Source: Opitutaceae bacterium TAV5 | GTDB taxonomy: Bacteria; Verrucomicrobiota; Verrucomicrobiia; Opitutales; Opitutaceae | Reading direction: 5' to 3' | Assembly: GCA_000242935.3 (NCBI GenBank) | Contig: CP007053.1 | Span: 1,550,001-1,614,000 of the forward strand | DNA length: 64,000 bases | Shown: positions 43,660 through 52,916 of the stretch, piece after piece | Layout: each line of letters starts with the position of its first letter | How positions within the stretch are numbered: position 1 is the stretch's first letter | Translations under genes and position numbers: made by a program | The notes under the pieces: model-generated | Databases searched by the model: none | What the model was told of the DNA's origin: nothing | What the model saw: only the letters and a program-made list of their open reading frames with translations

Positions 43660-44499
43660 ATGCCACTTCTCTCCGTCGAAGACCTCCGCATCACTTTCCG
43701 GCAGCGTGAGCGCACGCTCGAGGCCGTCAAGGGCATCCGTTTCTCGCTCGACGCCGGCCGCACCCTTGCCGTCGTCGGCGAAAGCGGCAGCGGCAAATCC
43801 GTCACCGCGCTCTCGCTCACCCGCCTCCTTCCCGAACCTCCCGCCTGCCAGGTCACGGGCAAAATCCTCTACAACGGCCGCGACACCCTCACCCTGCCGC
43901 CCCGCGAACTGCGCGCCATCCGCGGCAAGGAAATCGCCTACATCTTCCAGGAACCGTCCTCCTCGCTCAATCCCGTCTTCACCATCGGCTCGCAGATTGC
44001 CGAGGCGATCAAACTCCATTTCCCCGACGCCAAAAACATCCGCGAACGCGTCGTCGCCGCGCTCGAACGTGTCGGCATCCACGACGCCGCCCGCCGCTAC
44101 GGATCGTATCCGCACGAACTTTCCGGCGGCATGCAGCAACGCGTCATGATCGCCATGGCGCTGGCCTGCGAGCCGCGCATCCTCGTCGCCGACGAACCCA
44201 CCACCGCGCTCGATGTCACCATCCAGAAACAGATCATCGACCTCCTTCGCGATCTGCGCACGCGCACGCAGATGTCCGTCATTCTCATTACGCACAACTT
44301 CGGCATCGTCCACGGTTTTGCAGACGACGTCATCGTGATGTTCCGCGGCGAAATCGTCGAGGCCGGCCCCACCGAAACCGTCCTGCGCCACCCGCAACAC
44401 CCCTACACCCGCGCCCTCATCGCCTGCATCCCGAAAATTGGAGCCGGCCAGCGCCGGCTCACGACCATCGACTACGATGCGATCGCGAAAGCGTCTTGA
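43660..44499 (+). CDS. Peptide ABC transporter ATP-binding protein (OppD-like)
   Basis: The 279-aa protein has Walker A GESGSGKS, Q-loop FQEPSSSLNP, signature LSGGMQQRV, Walker B LVADEPTTALD and the H-loop THNFG. A C-terminal cysteine-bearing stretch (LIACIPKIG) follows the pattern of OppD/DppD. It partners with the permeases at 41331 and 42313. The usual next gene, OppF-like, is 2.9 kb further at 47446, separated by an opposite-strand cassette. Confidence 0.93.
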   Translation: MPLLSVEDLRITFRQRERTLEAVKGIRFSLDAGRTLAVVGESGSGKSVTALSLTRLLPEPPACQVTGKILYNGRDTLTLPPRELRAIRGKEIAYIFQEPSSSLNPVFTIGSQIAEAIKLHFPDAKNIRERVVAALERVGIHDAARRYGSYPHELSGGMQQRVMIAMALACEPRILVADEPTTALDVTIQKQIIDLLRDLRTRTQMSVILITHNFGIVHGFADDVIVMFRGEIVEAGPTETVLRHPQHPYTRALIACIPKIGAGQRRLTTIDYDAIAKAS

Positions 44500-44544
44500 A
44501 AGCCGGTTCTGGCCTTCAGCGCTCCCTGCTTCACGCCCCCGATG

Positions 44545-46098
44545 TCAGAGGCGCGGTACTGTCTGGCGTGGCGAGACAGGATCGAAAGTCCAGATCCAGT
44601 CCTTGTAGTTTCTCCCGGAAAAATTTCCGTGCTTGTCCGGTCTCCGCATTGCCGGATCTCCACCATCGTCGACGCCATCGTCGCCTGTCACATACAGCAC
44701 GTAGCTGGAATTTTCAGACGGGGGCCGATAACGGACCGGCTTGCCGGAAACCGGATCATGCAGGCCCCCGCCCCCGCCAGGCAGTTCGTCGAGCGTGAAA
44801 GGATACCTGCCAGTTTTCAAACGATGCATTTCAATCCGGCAAGCTGTCCGCACCAACACCACCCCGGACTGGTCGAACGCTGTCGTGAGTCCGCGGCTTC
44901 TGGTTGGCGCAAATGTATCAGGCAGCACTGACCACGGCATGATGTCTTTTGAATACGAAGCCATACGTTTGCGTTCCACTACGGCAACCCGGCCGTGTTC
45001 CGTATCGTAATTTTCAATATGGTGTATCGCCTTCCGGCCAAAAGCAATCGCGGTTTGCTCGCGCCATCCACGAGGCCCGTTCGCCAGCAGCCAGCAAGAC
45101 AGGCGAAACCGCCATTCCTCTTGTCGCGATGAAAAATCTCGTGTTCCAAAAAGCTCCGGCGCCTGGAGCACAACTTTTATCCAAATCGCATTTTCAACGG
45201 CGATCTGCTTGCGCATGGCCGTGATGAAATCCAGCCGGGACAAAAGCGCATCGAACCGGACAATATCCTCCGCGCGCCAGAGTTTGCGCGCCATTCCTTC
45301 CCAGATGACCGAACTCGCATCCCTTGTCAGCGAGCCTCCGCAAATTTGGGAAAGCAGGGATCTCTCGCCGGTTTCAAGCAGCGCGAGCCTGAGCAACGTG
45401 CAGACAAGCCCGGCAGCCGGTTCGGGCTCTCCCGCGTCGAGATGCTGCATGGCGCGCACCCCGTAAAGCCGGGAGAAAGTCATCAGGGCAAACACCGGCG
45501 AATACCCGATTCCGGCTTTGAAAAGATAGTCACTTTCCGGATACACGGCGGCAGGACGCTCCGCCGCACGGGCAATCTCGTCCATTTCGGACGAGACGGA
45601 GGCGAGGTGAGTGGCCAGATCCATGCCTTCTTTTTCCTGAATACCAGCAAGATCGGCCCGGATTCCATCCGCCCAGTCCGGCAATCCCCATTCAGGCCCG
45701 TGCCCGACAGCGATCGAGGCGTTGGACTGCGTCCGGCGTTCGGGGCACAATCGTTTGGACAACGCCTCGGCGTTCTTCCACATCGGGGACGACTCATACA
45801 GACGGGCAATCAATGGCGTGGCCGCAAAATTCTGACTGTCGGGAACCGGCGCGGGAATATAGTCGGCAATCTCCGGCGAGATACCGGCGGCGGCGGCCTC
45901 GCGTTTGAAGGCGGACCAAGCGCGTCCGCCGCGCCAGTTTTCCTCGACGTAAAAGATTGCCACCAATGTAGCCAGAATTGCGCTGCATAACAGGATCGTG
46001 CGGGCGGCACTCCACAAAAAAAATCGCCAGCGCTGGTGAGCAGGCGCATTGACGGCGATAGCAGAGGGGGAGGTGGGTGGAGGGTGTGGAGTACTCAT
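44545..46098 (-). CDS. Membrane-anchored hypothetical protein of ECF sigma cassette
   Basis: The 517-aa protein has one N-terminal membrane segment (about residues 30-50, LLCSAILATLVAIFYV) and a large exported part. Its C-terminal part (YPFTLDELP...DPVSGKPVRYRP...YVLYVTGDDGVDDGGD) resembles the calcium-binding tail of type II secretion pseudopilins and is widespread in Verrucomicrobiota and Planctomycetota proteins. No enzyme function is visible. Its start overlaps the preceding gene's stop by 4 nt, so it belongs to the ECF sigma operon and may be its main output or sensor. Confidence 0.65.
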   Translation of the reverse strand: MSTPHPPPTSPSAIAVNAPAHQRWRFFLWSAARTILLCSAILATLVAIFYVEENWRGGRAWSAFKREAAAAGISPEIADYIPAPVPDSQNFAATPLIARLYESSPMWKNAEALSKRLCPERRTQSNASIAVGHGPEWGLPDWADGIRADLAGIQEKEGMDLATHLASVSSEMDEIARAAERPAAVYPESDYLFKAGIGYSPVFALMTFSRLYGVRAMQHLDAGEPEPAAGLVCTLLRLALLETGERSLLSQICGGSLTRDASSVIWEGMARKLWRAEDIVRFDALLSRLDFITAMRKQIAVENAIWIKVVLQAPELFGTRDFSSRQEEWRFRLSCWLLANGPRGWREQTAIAFGRKAIHHIENYDTEHGRVAVVERKRMASYSKDIMPWSVLPDTFAPTRSRGLTTAFDQSGVVLVRTACRIEMHRLKTGRYPFTLDELPGGGGGLHDPVSGKPVRYRPPSENSSYVLYVTGDDGVDDGGDPAMRRPDKHGNFSGRNYKDWIWTFDPVSPRQTVPRL

Positions 46099-46652
46099 AT
46101 CATATAGGGTACCGCGTTGCTTCTCACATTTGCGCGGTATGTTTGGCAGATCGTTCGGGAAATGCTGCCAGCGGAAGGATTTTCCCAACGGGAGTGATCG
46201 GGGCTGGCTGCGGGAGCAGACGCGGCGGGTTTGTGTTTGTTGTGCGACGGAGGAGGGGTGGGCAATGTGTTGCCGGATATACTCTGGGCCAAGGCCATCA
46301 TCTGGCGACGTTGCTCCATCCAACAGGCAATGGCATTGGCGATGTCCGGACGTGAAGCGCCCGCGGTCGCTGGCAGCGATCTGGATGAGCTCATGGTCAG
46401 GTCGCACAACAACAATCCCGCCCATACAACGGCAAGCGTTGCCCAGGCCGGGCGGCAGGGGACAACCAGCTCCCCCCATAATGTGCGTATCACACGGGTC
46501 CACCACAGTGCGCCGGGGGCGGACACCATGGCCGTCGGAACAGAAGACGAAGCCGCCGGAAGCGCCCGGCGAAGCGCATCAATGCGGATGGCGTCGATTT
46601 GCGTATCCAATCGTCGGTGACGATCCAGCCAGTGATTGCGAAGTGTTTTCAT
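46095..46652 (-). CDS. Putative membrane anti-sigma-like protein
   Basis: The 185-aa protein has an N-terminal charged region (about 1-40), one membrane segment (about 69-88, WATLAVVWAGLLLCDLTM) and a proline/serine-rich exported part. It overlaps the sigma factor stop by 4 nt, the position expected of a cognate anti-sigma factor, but no zinc-binding anti-sigma domain is visible. Assignment rests on context. Confidence 0.5.
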   Translation of the reverse strand: MKTLRNHWLDRHRRLDTQIDAIRIDALRRALPAASSSVPTAMVSAPGALWWTRVIRTLWGELVVPCRPAWATLAVVWAGLLLCDLTMSSSRSLPATAGASRPDIANAIACWMEQRRQMMALAQSISGNTLPTPPPSHNKHKPAASAPAASPDHSRWENPSAGSISRTICQTYRANVRSNAVPYMI

Positions 46653-47242
46653 ATGTCTGATCGTGCGTCGGGTATGCGGTTTGTTTCGTTCAACCATTCG
46701 CGAAGAATGCGGCGCGCGTGGTAGAGTCGCGATTTGACGGTGCCAAGGGGCGCGCCGGTAATCCGGCTGATTTCGTCGAGGGAAAATTCCTCGATAACGT
46801 GCAGGGTGAACGCCTCGCGTTGGGCGGCGGGCAGGCGGGCGACGGTGGCAAAAAGTTCCGCGGCGTCCTCCTCCCGGAGCAACATTTCGCCGGGCAGGGG
46901 CAGACTGGCGTCGCGGAAATCCTCAAGCGAATTGCCATTGTCCCCGAGCGGGTCTTCGCGATTGCGTCCGGTCCGGCGAAAGTGAGCGAGGCAAAGCTGG
47001 CGGGCGATGCCGAAGAGCCAGCCGCCGAAGCGTGAATCCTCACGCAAGGAAGGAAGGTGCCGCACGGCCCGAATAAATGTCTCCTGTACGAGGTCGAGGC
47101 TGGCCGCTTCGTCGCGGACGAGGTCGTTGATGTAAGCGTAAAGAGGATGCTGGTAATGCCGGAGCAGGCGATCCCATGCCGCAAAATCTCCTTGCCTGGC
47201 GTGAACAACGAGGCGGGGTTCATTTTCCGGAGTAAAAGGCAT
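46649..47242 (-). CDS. ECF RNA polymerase sigma factor
   Basis: The 197-aa protein has region 2 (YAYINDLVRDEAASLDLVQETFIRA; FGGWLFGIARQLCLAHFRR) and region 4 (LPAAQREAFTLHVIEEFSL; GAPLGTVKSRLYHARRILRE), which define the ECF class. It directs transcription of a small regulon, probably including its own operon. It starts the leftward cassette inserted among peptide-transporter genes. The first residues are MPFTPENEP; the ATG at 47242 is the only good start. Confidence 0.9.
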   Translation of the reverse strand: MPFTPENEPRLVVHARQGDFAAWDRLLRHYQHPLYAYINDLVRDEAASLDLVQETFIRAVRHLPSLREDSRFGGWLFGIARQLCLAHFRRTGRNREDPLGDNGNSLEDFRDASLPLPGEMLLREEDAAELFATVARLPAAQREAFTLHVIEEFSLDEISRITGAPLGTVKSRLYHARRILREWLNETNRIPDARSDI

Positions 47243-47409
47243 AGGTTCGGCATGAAGATAAGAAAACGATGCGATTCACGAAAGGTAGAATGCGCCCCGT
47301 CGCAAAAGGTTCAATGACGGCGCAAAATTGTCGCACACCTACTTGGGGGCTGGCCGACAGCCTCTCGTTGTCCACCATTCCGGAAAAATAGAGTGTTCAA
47401 CCCCTCCGG

Positions 47410-47440
47410 TTGATTCTTCCCTGTTTGCGTACACTATAAC
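47410..47440 (+). promoter_or_regulatory. Promoter close to oppF-like start (possible leaderless mRNA)
   Basis: TATAAC (47435-47440) lies 5 nt before the ATG at 47446, and TTGATT (47410-47415) is 19 nt further upstream. Transcription would start at or next to the ATG. No ribosome-binding site is present, which fits a leaderless message. Confidence 0.45.
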
Positions 47441-47445
47441 CGCCA

Positions 47446-48276
<831 letters not shown>

Positions 48277-48280
48277 GGTT

Positions 48281-48422
48281 CCCGGAGCGGCGGCATTCCT
48301 GCCGCTGCTTTGCCGGACAGCGTTCGAGGTGCAGGGGATCTTGCAGGTACGTAATGCATTGCGGCTTCGAAGGCGAGGCGCGTTGCGCCTCGTCGCAGCG
48401 GCAGGAATGCCGCCGCTCCGGG
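48281..48422. repeat. Perfect 28-bp inverted repeat after oppF-like gene
   Basis: The arms at 48281-48308 and 48395-48422 are perfect inverse complements (GAGCGGCGGCATTCC core). The loop contains another hairpin, CGAGGCGC-GTT-GCGCCTCG (48374-48392). Lying directly after the stop, it may be a strong terminator or an inserted element. Confidence 0.6.
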
Positions 48423-48465
48423 GGGGCACTTTCATTACACTTAAGGACTGACGGCAGAAGCGACT

Positions 48466-48542
48466 GTAGCTGCAAACGTGAGTTTGCAGGCCACACGGAC
48501 AGCGTGCTCTCCGGCAGCCTGCGAACTCACGTTCGCAGCTAC
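48466..48542. repeat. Dispersed GTAGCTGCGAACGTG repeat, paired copies 2 and 3
   Basis: The arms 48466-48489 and 48519-48542 are near-perfect inverse complements (GTAGCTGC...GTTTGCAG versus CTGCGAAC...GCAGCTAC). Related copies are at 18891-18914 and 52875-52902. It sits between the oppF-like and Gfo/Idh genes, both at their 3' ends. Confidence 0.6.
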
Positions 48543-48564
48543 GGGCCGGTTTGGAATATCCTCC

Positions 48565-49896
48565 CTACTCCGGCAGCCCCGGCACCAGATCCGCCAGCCG
48601 CACCGGCAGGCCGGTCGCCAGCGAGCGGTTGCCCGCCGTGCCGCAGAGCACCGAATACAGTCCGTCGCGCACGCCCGCGGCCCGGCCCAGCGGATCAGGC
48701 TCCGCGCCCGGTTCGAAGATATCGCGCAACATGCGCGCATCGCCGCCGCCGTGTCCGCCTTCGTTGGTTTCCGGAATATGGATACGCACCGGCGGCTCCC
48801 AGTGCGGACGCAACAGCAGCGTCACCGGCTCCGGCACCGCCGCCTCGCCGCCCTCCTCCGCGCTGATCTTCAGGTTGCGGGCGAGGTTGTGGTCCTTTTC
48901 CGAACCGCTCACGTAAGCCTTTTCCACGACCTCGTATTCGAGGCGTCCCTTCGTGCCGTTGAACGACACCCGGTAGCCTTCCCAAGGCGAGTAGGCCGTC
49001 AGGTGATACGTCATCACGGCGCGGTTCCGGTACGAAACCAGCACGCCCATGTCGTCCTCGATCGAAATGCCGTCGGCAAAAACGTTGCGGTCGCGCACGT
49101 AGCCGTCGGCCGGCTCGGCGTCGAGGTAGAGCGCCTTCAGCTTCGGTTCGGAGCGCAGGTCGATGGCGAACGGGTCGGACGCCGGATCGGCCAGATCCTT
49201 GGCCCGCTCGTAAAACTTCGTCTGTCCGCGCAGTTCCGCATTCTCGCGTCCGTAGAACCGCAGCCCGCCCATGGCGAACACCGTCTCCGGCACCGTGCCC
49301 AGCCACCAGTTCACAAGATCGAAATGGTGCGTGGCCTTGTGCACGAGCAGACCGCCGCTGTTGCGCTTGTCGCGATGCCAGCGCCGGAAGTAATCGGCGC
49401 CGTGCTTGGTATCGAGCATCCACTCGAAATGCACGGAGAGCACGTCGCCGATGGCGCCGGCGGCGAGCAGTTCCTTGACCTTGCTGTTGCGCGGGGCGTA
49501 GCGGTAGTTGAACGTCACCCGCAGGTCGCGCCCGGTCGCGGCCATCGTGCGCAGGATTTGCGTGCACTTGTCGGCATCGGTCGTCATCGGTTTTTCCGAA
49601 ATCACGTCGCACCCCGCCTCCATCGCCGCACAGATGTAGCGATGGTGCGTGCGGTCCATCGAGGTGACGATCACGCGGTCGATGCGCTCCTCGCGGATCA
49701 TCCGCGCAAAATCACCCGGCGCATAAACGGGCAGTTTTTCCGGCAGATCGGCCTGCCAGGCGGCGGCGCGCAGCGGATTGATGTCGCACAGGGCGACCAG
49801 CTTGCCCTGCGGGGCATGCGGGCCGGCGAGCGCGTCGCGAAACATGAATGCTCGGGACCCGGTCCCGACGAGAGCATAGCGGAGAGGAGTGGCCAT
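48565..49896 (-). CDS. Gfo/Idh/MocA-family NAD(P)-dependent oxidoreductase
   Basis: The 443-aa protein starts with a Rossmann motif (ALVGTGSRAFMFRDAL), then EKPMTTDADKC, the conserved EKP of the family, and a substrate domain with HKATHHFDLVNWWLG. It oxidises or reduces a sugar or polyol; the substrate is unknown. The ATG at 49896 is preferred because the Rossmann motif follows at once; 49914 is possible. It diverges from the AraC gene across 95 bp. Confidence 0.88.
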   Translation of the reverse strand: MATPLRYALVGTGSRAFMFRDALAGPHAPQGKLVALCDINPLRAAAWQADLPEKLPVYAPGDFARMIREERIDRVIVTSMDRTHHRYICAAMEAGCDVISEKPMTTDADKCTQILRTMAATGRDLRVTFNYRYAPRNSKVKELLAAGAIGDVLSVHFEWMLDTKHGADYFRRWHRDKRNSGGLLVHKATHHFDLVNWWLGTVPETVFAMGGLRFYGRENAELRGQTKFYERAKDLADPASDPFAIDLRSEPKLKALYLDAEPADGYVRDRNVFADGISIEDDMGVLVSYRNRAVMTYHLTAYSPWEGYRVSFNGTKGRLEYEVVEKAYVSGSEKDHNLARNLKISAEEGGEAAVPEPVTLLLRPHWEPPVRIHIPETNEGGHGGGDARMLRDIFEPGAEPDPLGRAAGVRDGLYSVLCGTAGNRSLATGLPVRLADLVPGLPE

Positions 49897-49947
49897 AAGC
49901 CGGCATCTTGCCACATCGGCGCCCTTCCGGCCAGCACCGGTGCGGGC

Positions 49948-49962
49948 AAGTGTTTGACACTT
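49948..49962. promoter_or_regulatory. Palindrome AAGTGTTTGACACTT in divergent promoter
   Basis: AAGTGT-TTG-ACACTT is a perfect 6-bp inverted repeat between the divergent oxidoreductase and AraC genes. TTGACA within it (49954-49959) could be the -35 of the AraC promoter. A regulator bound there would control both genes. Confidence 0.45.
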
Positions 49963-49991
49963 TCGCTCACGTCCGCTGCAAACTTTCCGTC

Positions 49992-50798
49992 ATGCTTCGC
50001 TACCTCGGATACGGTGAACGACGTTACGGTGAACGGCCGGTGCTGCCCATGCAAAGGCAGGTCTGGGAATTCCAGTTCATCCTGCAAGGCACCTGCCATC
50101 CGACCACCCTCGCCGGCGGCGTGCGGACGGAAAAGCCCCGTCTCTACATCTCGCACCCGCTCTCCCGGCATGGCTGGACCGACGCGCCGGGCACCGTCTC
50201 GTCCATCCTCGTTCTGCATTTCCCGACCGCCCCGCGCGAGCTGGCGGACCTCGTTTCACCGCGCATGGCCTTGACCGTTCCGCTCCTGCCGGCCGACGTG
50301 CGCAGGTTCCGGAAACTTGTCCCCGCGCTGCTCCCGCTCGTCCAGAAACCCGATGCGTTGCAAGACCTGCGCGCGCAGCGCCTGCTGCTCGACCTGTCAC
50401 TCTTCGCGCTCGAGCGTGCGGGTTCCTCGGCGATGCCCCGCGAGGAGGACGATACCCGGCGGATCGCCCGCAGCCTCGCCTGGTTTCGCGAACACCTCAC
50501 GGATTCTCCGTCGGTGGAACAGGCTGCGCAGGCCGTCGGTTGCTCGGCCTCGCACCTGCGCCGCCTCTACCACCGCGCCGGACATCCCTCCCCGCGCAGC
50601 GTCCTGCAACGGATGCGCCTCGAAGCGGCGGCCGAGTGCCTGACGCTCGACTGGCCGCAAAAAAAAGTGGCCGGGTATCTCGGTTTCAGCGAACCCAGCG
50701 CCTTCGCCCGCGCCTTCACCCGCCACTTCGGCACGCCGCCCGGAGTCTGGCGCCACCGGGCCGCCATCACGTCGGACGGGAAAAACCGTCTCCAATAA
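49992..50798 (+). CDS. AraC-family transcriptional regulator
   Basis: The 268-aa protein has an N-terminal cupin-like sensor (about 1-150) and two helix-turn-helix motifs at the C-terminus (VEQAAQAVGCSASHLRRLYHRA and KKVAGYLGFSEPSAFARAFTRHFG). Probable inducer is a sugar. It is divergent from the Gfo/Idh/MocA gene and most likely regulates it. The ATG at 49992 places the sensor at the start. Confidence 0.9.
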   Translation: MLRYLGYGERRYGERPVLPMQRQVWEFQFILQGTCHPTTLAGGVRTEKPRLYISHPLSRHGWTDAPGTVSSILVLHFPTAPRELADLVSPRMALTVPLLPADVRRFRKLVPALLPLVQKPDALQDLRAQRLLLDLSLFALERAGSSAMPREEDDTRRIARSLAWFREHLTDSPSVEQAAQAVGCSASHLRRLYHRAGHPSPRSVLQRMRLEAAAECLTLDWPQKKVAGYLGFSEPSAFARAFTRHFGTPPGVWRHRAAITSDGKNRLQ

Positions 50799-50849
50799 AC
50801 TAATGAGCAGAGCGGCGCGGATATCCACGCCTGCATCTGCAAATGCCCC

Positions 50850-51689
50850 CTACCTGAGACTCCCGCTCTTTACTGACTCCGGCACCAGCGAGGCCTTTTC
50901 GCGCGCCCGGCGTTTGGCGCTGTCATTCATCTGCGTGAGCACTTCGTCCATAAGGCCCAACTGCCGATCAGTTCCCGAAACCAGGAGCAGGGTCGTGGCC
51001 TTGTCGTAAACAAAGCGTGGCAGTTCGTTCCCCTGCAATTTCCAGGCGGTGCTCAACGCATTAGTAATTTCATCCACCGAGTATCCGATCAAAAGAAAAT
51101 CGATATTTCTGGCCTGGCACCGCAATGACGTCGAAGGACGATTATTCTGGTCCTGCACCATCACCCACACTGCCGCCTCGTCCTGATATGCTCTGTCTTC
51201 ACAAAACAACGTGGCTCTGTTCGACGAACTTAATATCTGCGCCAACGACCTCAACAACCGGGGCGTCGTCGTACTGCCAAGCGATAACGGCGGGATCGCC
51301 AGTTCAGCCACATCGGGCGCAATGATCAGATTGCATGGTCCTTCGGATGCCTTGCGAATCGCGGCAACCAGCTGTGCCGGTGTGCCTCCAGGAAACTCCA
51401 GATCATAGCGTTTCGCCGCACTCTCTGCCGCGAGCGGGCCCGGATTCGTCACCTGCGTTGGTACCGGTCCCGCGATCCCGGCCTGCCTCGCCGCTCGTCG
51501 TCGGGCCACCTCCTCGCGGACTTGCTGACGCTGCTCTGCGTCCACTCGCTGGCTCTCCGAACCGGGTTCACTCTCCTGTCCCCACATCGCAGAGGGCACG
51601 ACCACGAGCAGCAAGCCACAAGCCAGCACGCCAAACAGACCCTTCACAGCAACAACACCAATACCAGCGGTACGGATTTTCGTTTTCAT
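50850..51689 (-). CDS. Exported protein with secretin/STN-like short domain
   Basis: The 279-aa protein has an N-terminal membrane or signal segment (LFGVLACGLLLVVVPSA), a charged linker, and a C-terminal half with RYDLEFPGGTPAQLVAAIRKA and ATTLLLVSGTDRQLGLMDEVLTQM. The latter resembles the conserved part of secretin N-domains. It probably acts in the envelope; no partner is encoded nearby. It is convergent with the AraC gene. Confidence 0.6.
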   Translation of the reverse strand: MKTKIRTAGIGVVAVKGLFGVLACGLLLVVVPSAMWGQESEPGSESQRVDAEQRQQVREEVARRRAARQAGIAGPVPTQVTNPGPLAAESAAKRYDLEFPGGTPAQLVAAIRKASEGPCNLIIAPDVAELAIPPLSLGSTTTPRLLRSLAQILSSSNRATLFCEDRAYQDEAAVWVMVQDQNNRPSTSLRCQARNIDFLLIGYSVDEITNALSTAWKLQGNELPRFVYDKATTLLLVSGTDRQLGLMDEVLTQMNDSAKRRAREKASLVPESVKSGSLR

Positions 51690-51913
51690 CGGGATTTCGG
51701 GTTAAGGGTTAAAATCTGACTGACACCGCCAACAGCAGAGCCAGCCACTAAGCCATTCCTGTTAGCGATCTGACCTTCAGACGCAACCTGTTTCCCTGTA
51801 GCCCATTGGTAGAATCACCCCAGGCTTCCGCAAAAATCGGCTTTATCCCCCGCCTGCTCCCGCCGACAGTGACGCCCTCAACCGCCCCGGCCGGCGGCTG
51901 CCACATCGTACAC

Positions 51914-52852
51914 ATGACGCTCGACGACATCACCCTGGCGCTCCTTGCCTCCTACGAATCCAGCGGAGGCATCAACCACCTTGACGGAGTCAACCTCCCC
52001 TCCGAAGAGTCGGTCAACCGCCTCGCCGTCGATTGCATGCACCTGCTGTTCCCCGGCTACTTCGAGCAGGATGGCATCAGCCGCAACGGCATCGCGGAGC
52101 ACACCGCACGCCGCCTCCGGGCCGTCCATGACCGGCTGGTGATCGAAGTCGAAAAGAGCCTGCGCTTCGCCAACTACGAAGACCCGGCCGGCCACGCCCG
52201 CCACGTGGCAATGCAGCTCCTGCGGCGTCTTCCCGAATTGCGCGCCATCGTGCAGACCGATGTGCAGGCCGCCTACAACGGCGATCCGGCGGCGCGCAGC
52301 CTGGAAGAGATCATCCTCGCCTACCCGTGCGTGCTCGTGATCTCGCTGCAACGCATCGCCCACATCCTCTACAATCTCTCCGTGCCGCTCCTCCCGCGCA
52401 TGCTCACCGAATACGCGCATGAAAAAACCGGCACCGACATCCATCCGGGCGCGCGCATCGGCTCGCACTTTTTCATCGACCACTGCACCGGCGTCGTCAT
52501 CGGCGAGACGGCCACCATCGGCGAACACGTAAAAATCTACCAGGGCGTGACGCTCGGCGCGAAGTCGTTCGAAGTCGACAACAACGGCAACCCGATCAAG
52601 GGCGTGAAACGCCATCCCGACATCGGCGACCACGTCACGATCTACTCGCACGCGACGATCCTCGGAGGCGACACACGCATCGGTGAGCACACCATCATCG
52701 GCGCCAACGTCTGGCTGCTCGAATCGATCCCCGCCCACAGCATCGCGTACTACAAGGGCGAGAACCTCGTGATCCGTTCACGCCGCAAACAGGAAAAAGC
52801 CGTCGAATCCCGCACCCAGGACGAGTTGCAGGCCTGGAACTGGTCGATCTGA
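51914..52852 (+). CDS. cysE: Serine O-acetyltransferase (EpsC/CysE-like)
   Basis: The 312-aa protein has an N-terminal helical domain (about 1-170) and a left-handed beta helix with hexapeptide repeats (IHPGARIGSHFFIDHCTGVVIG, shown only in part as ARIGSHFFIDHCTGVVIGET). It transfers acetyl from acetyl-CoA to serine for cysteine synthesis. The ATG at 51914 is chosen; the frame extends upstream without support. Located close to ahcY and metK, it forms a sulfur amino-acid neighbourhood on the opposite strand. Confidence 0.9.
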   Translation: MTLDDITLALLASYESSGGINHLDGVNLPSEESVNRLAVDCMHLLFPGYFEQDGISRNGIAEHTARRLRAVHDRLVIEVEKSLRFANYEDPAGHARHVAMQLLRRLPELRAIVQTDVQAAYNGDPAARSLEEIILAYPCVLVISLQRIAHILYNLSVPLLPRMLTEYAHEKTGTDIHPGARIGSHFFIDHCTGVVIGETATIGEHVKIYQGVTLGAKSFEVDNNGNPIKGVKRHPDIGDHVTIYSHATILGGDTRIGEHTIIGANVWLLESIPAHSIAYYKGENLVIRSRRKQEKAVESRTQDELQAWNWSI

Positions 52853-52874
52853 AACGGGTGCATTTGCCGTAGCC

Positions 52875-52902
52875 GCAGCTGCGAACGTAAATTCGCAGCT
52901 AC
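52875..52902. repeat. Dispersed GTAGCTGCGAACGTG repeat, copy 4
   Basis: CAGCTGCGAACGTAAATTCG and GCAGCTAC form a compact palindrome between the convergent cysE and ahcY genes. It matches the copies at 18891 and 48466-48542. A shared role at gene 3' ends, such as termination, is plausible. Confidence 0.55.
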
Positions 52903-52916
52903 GTCCGGCCTCAGCC

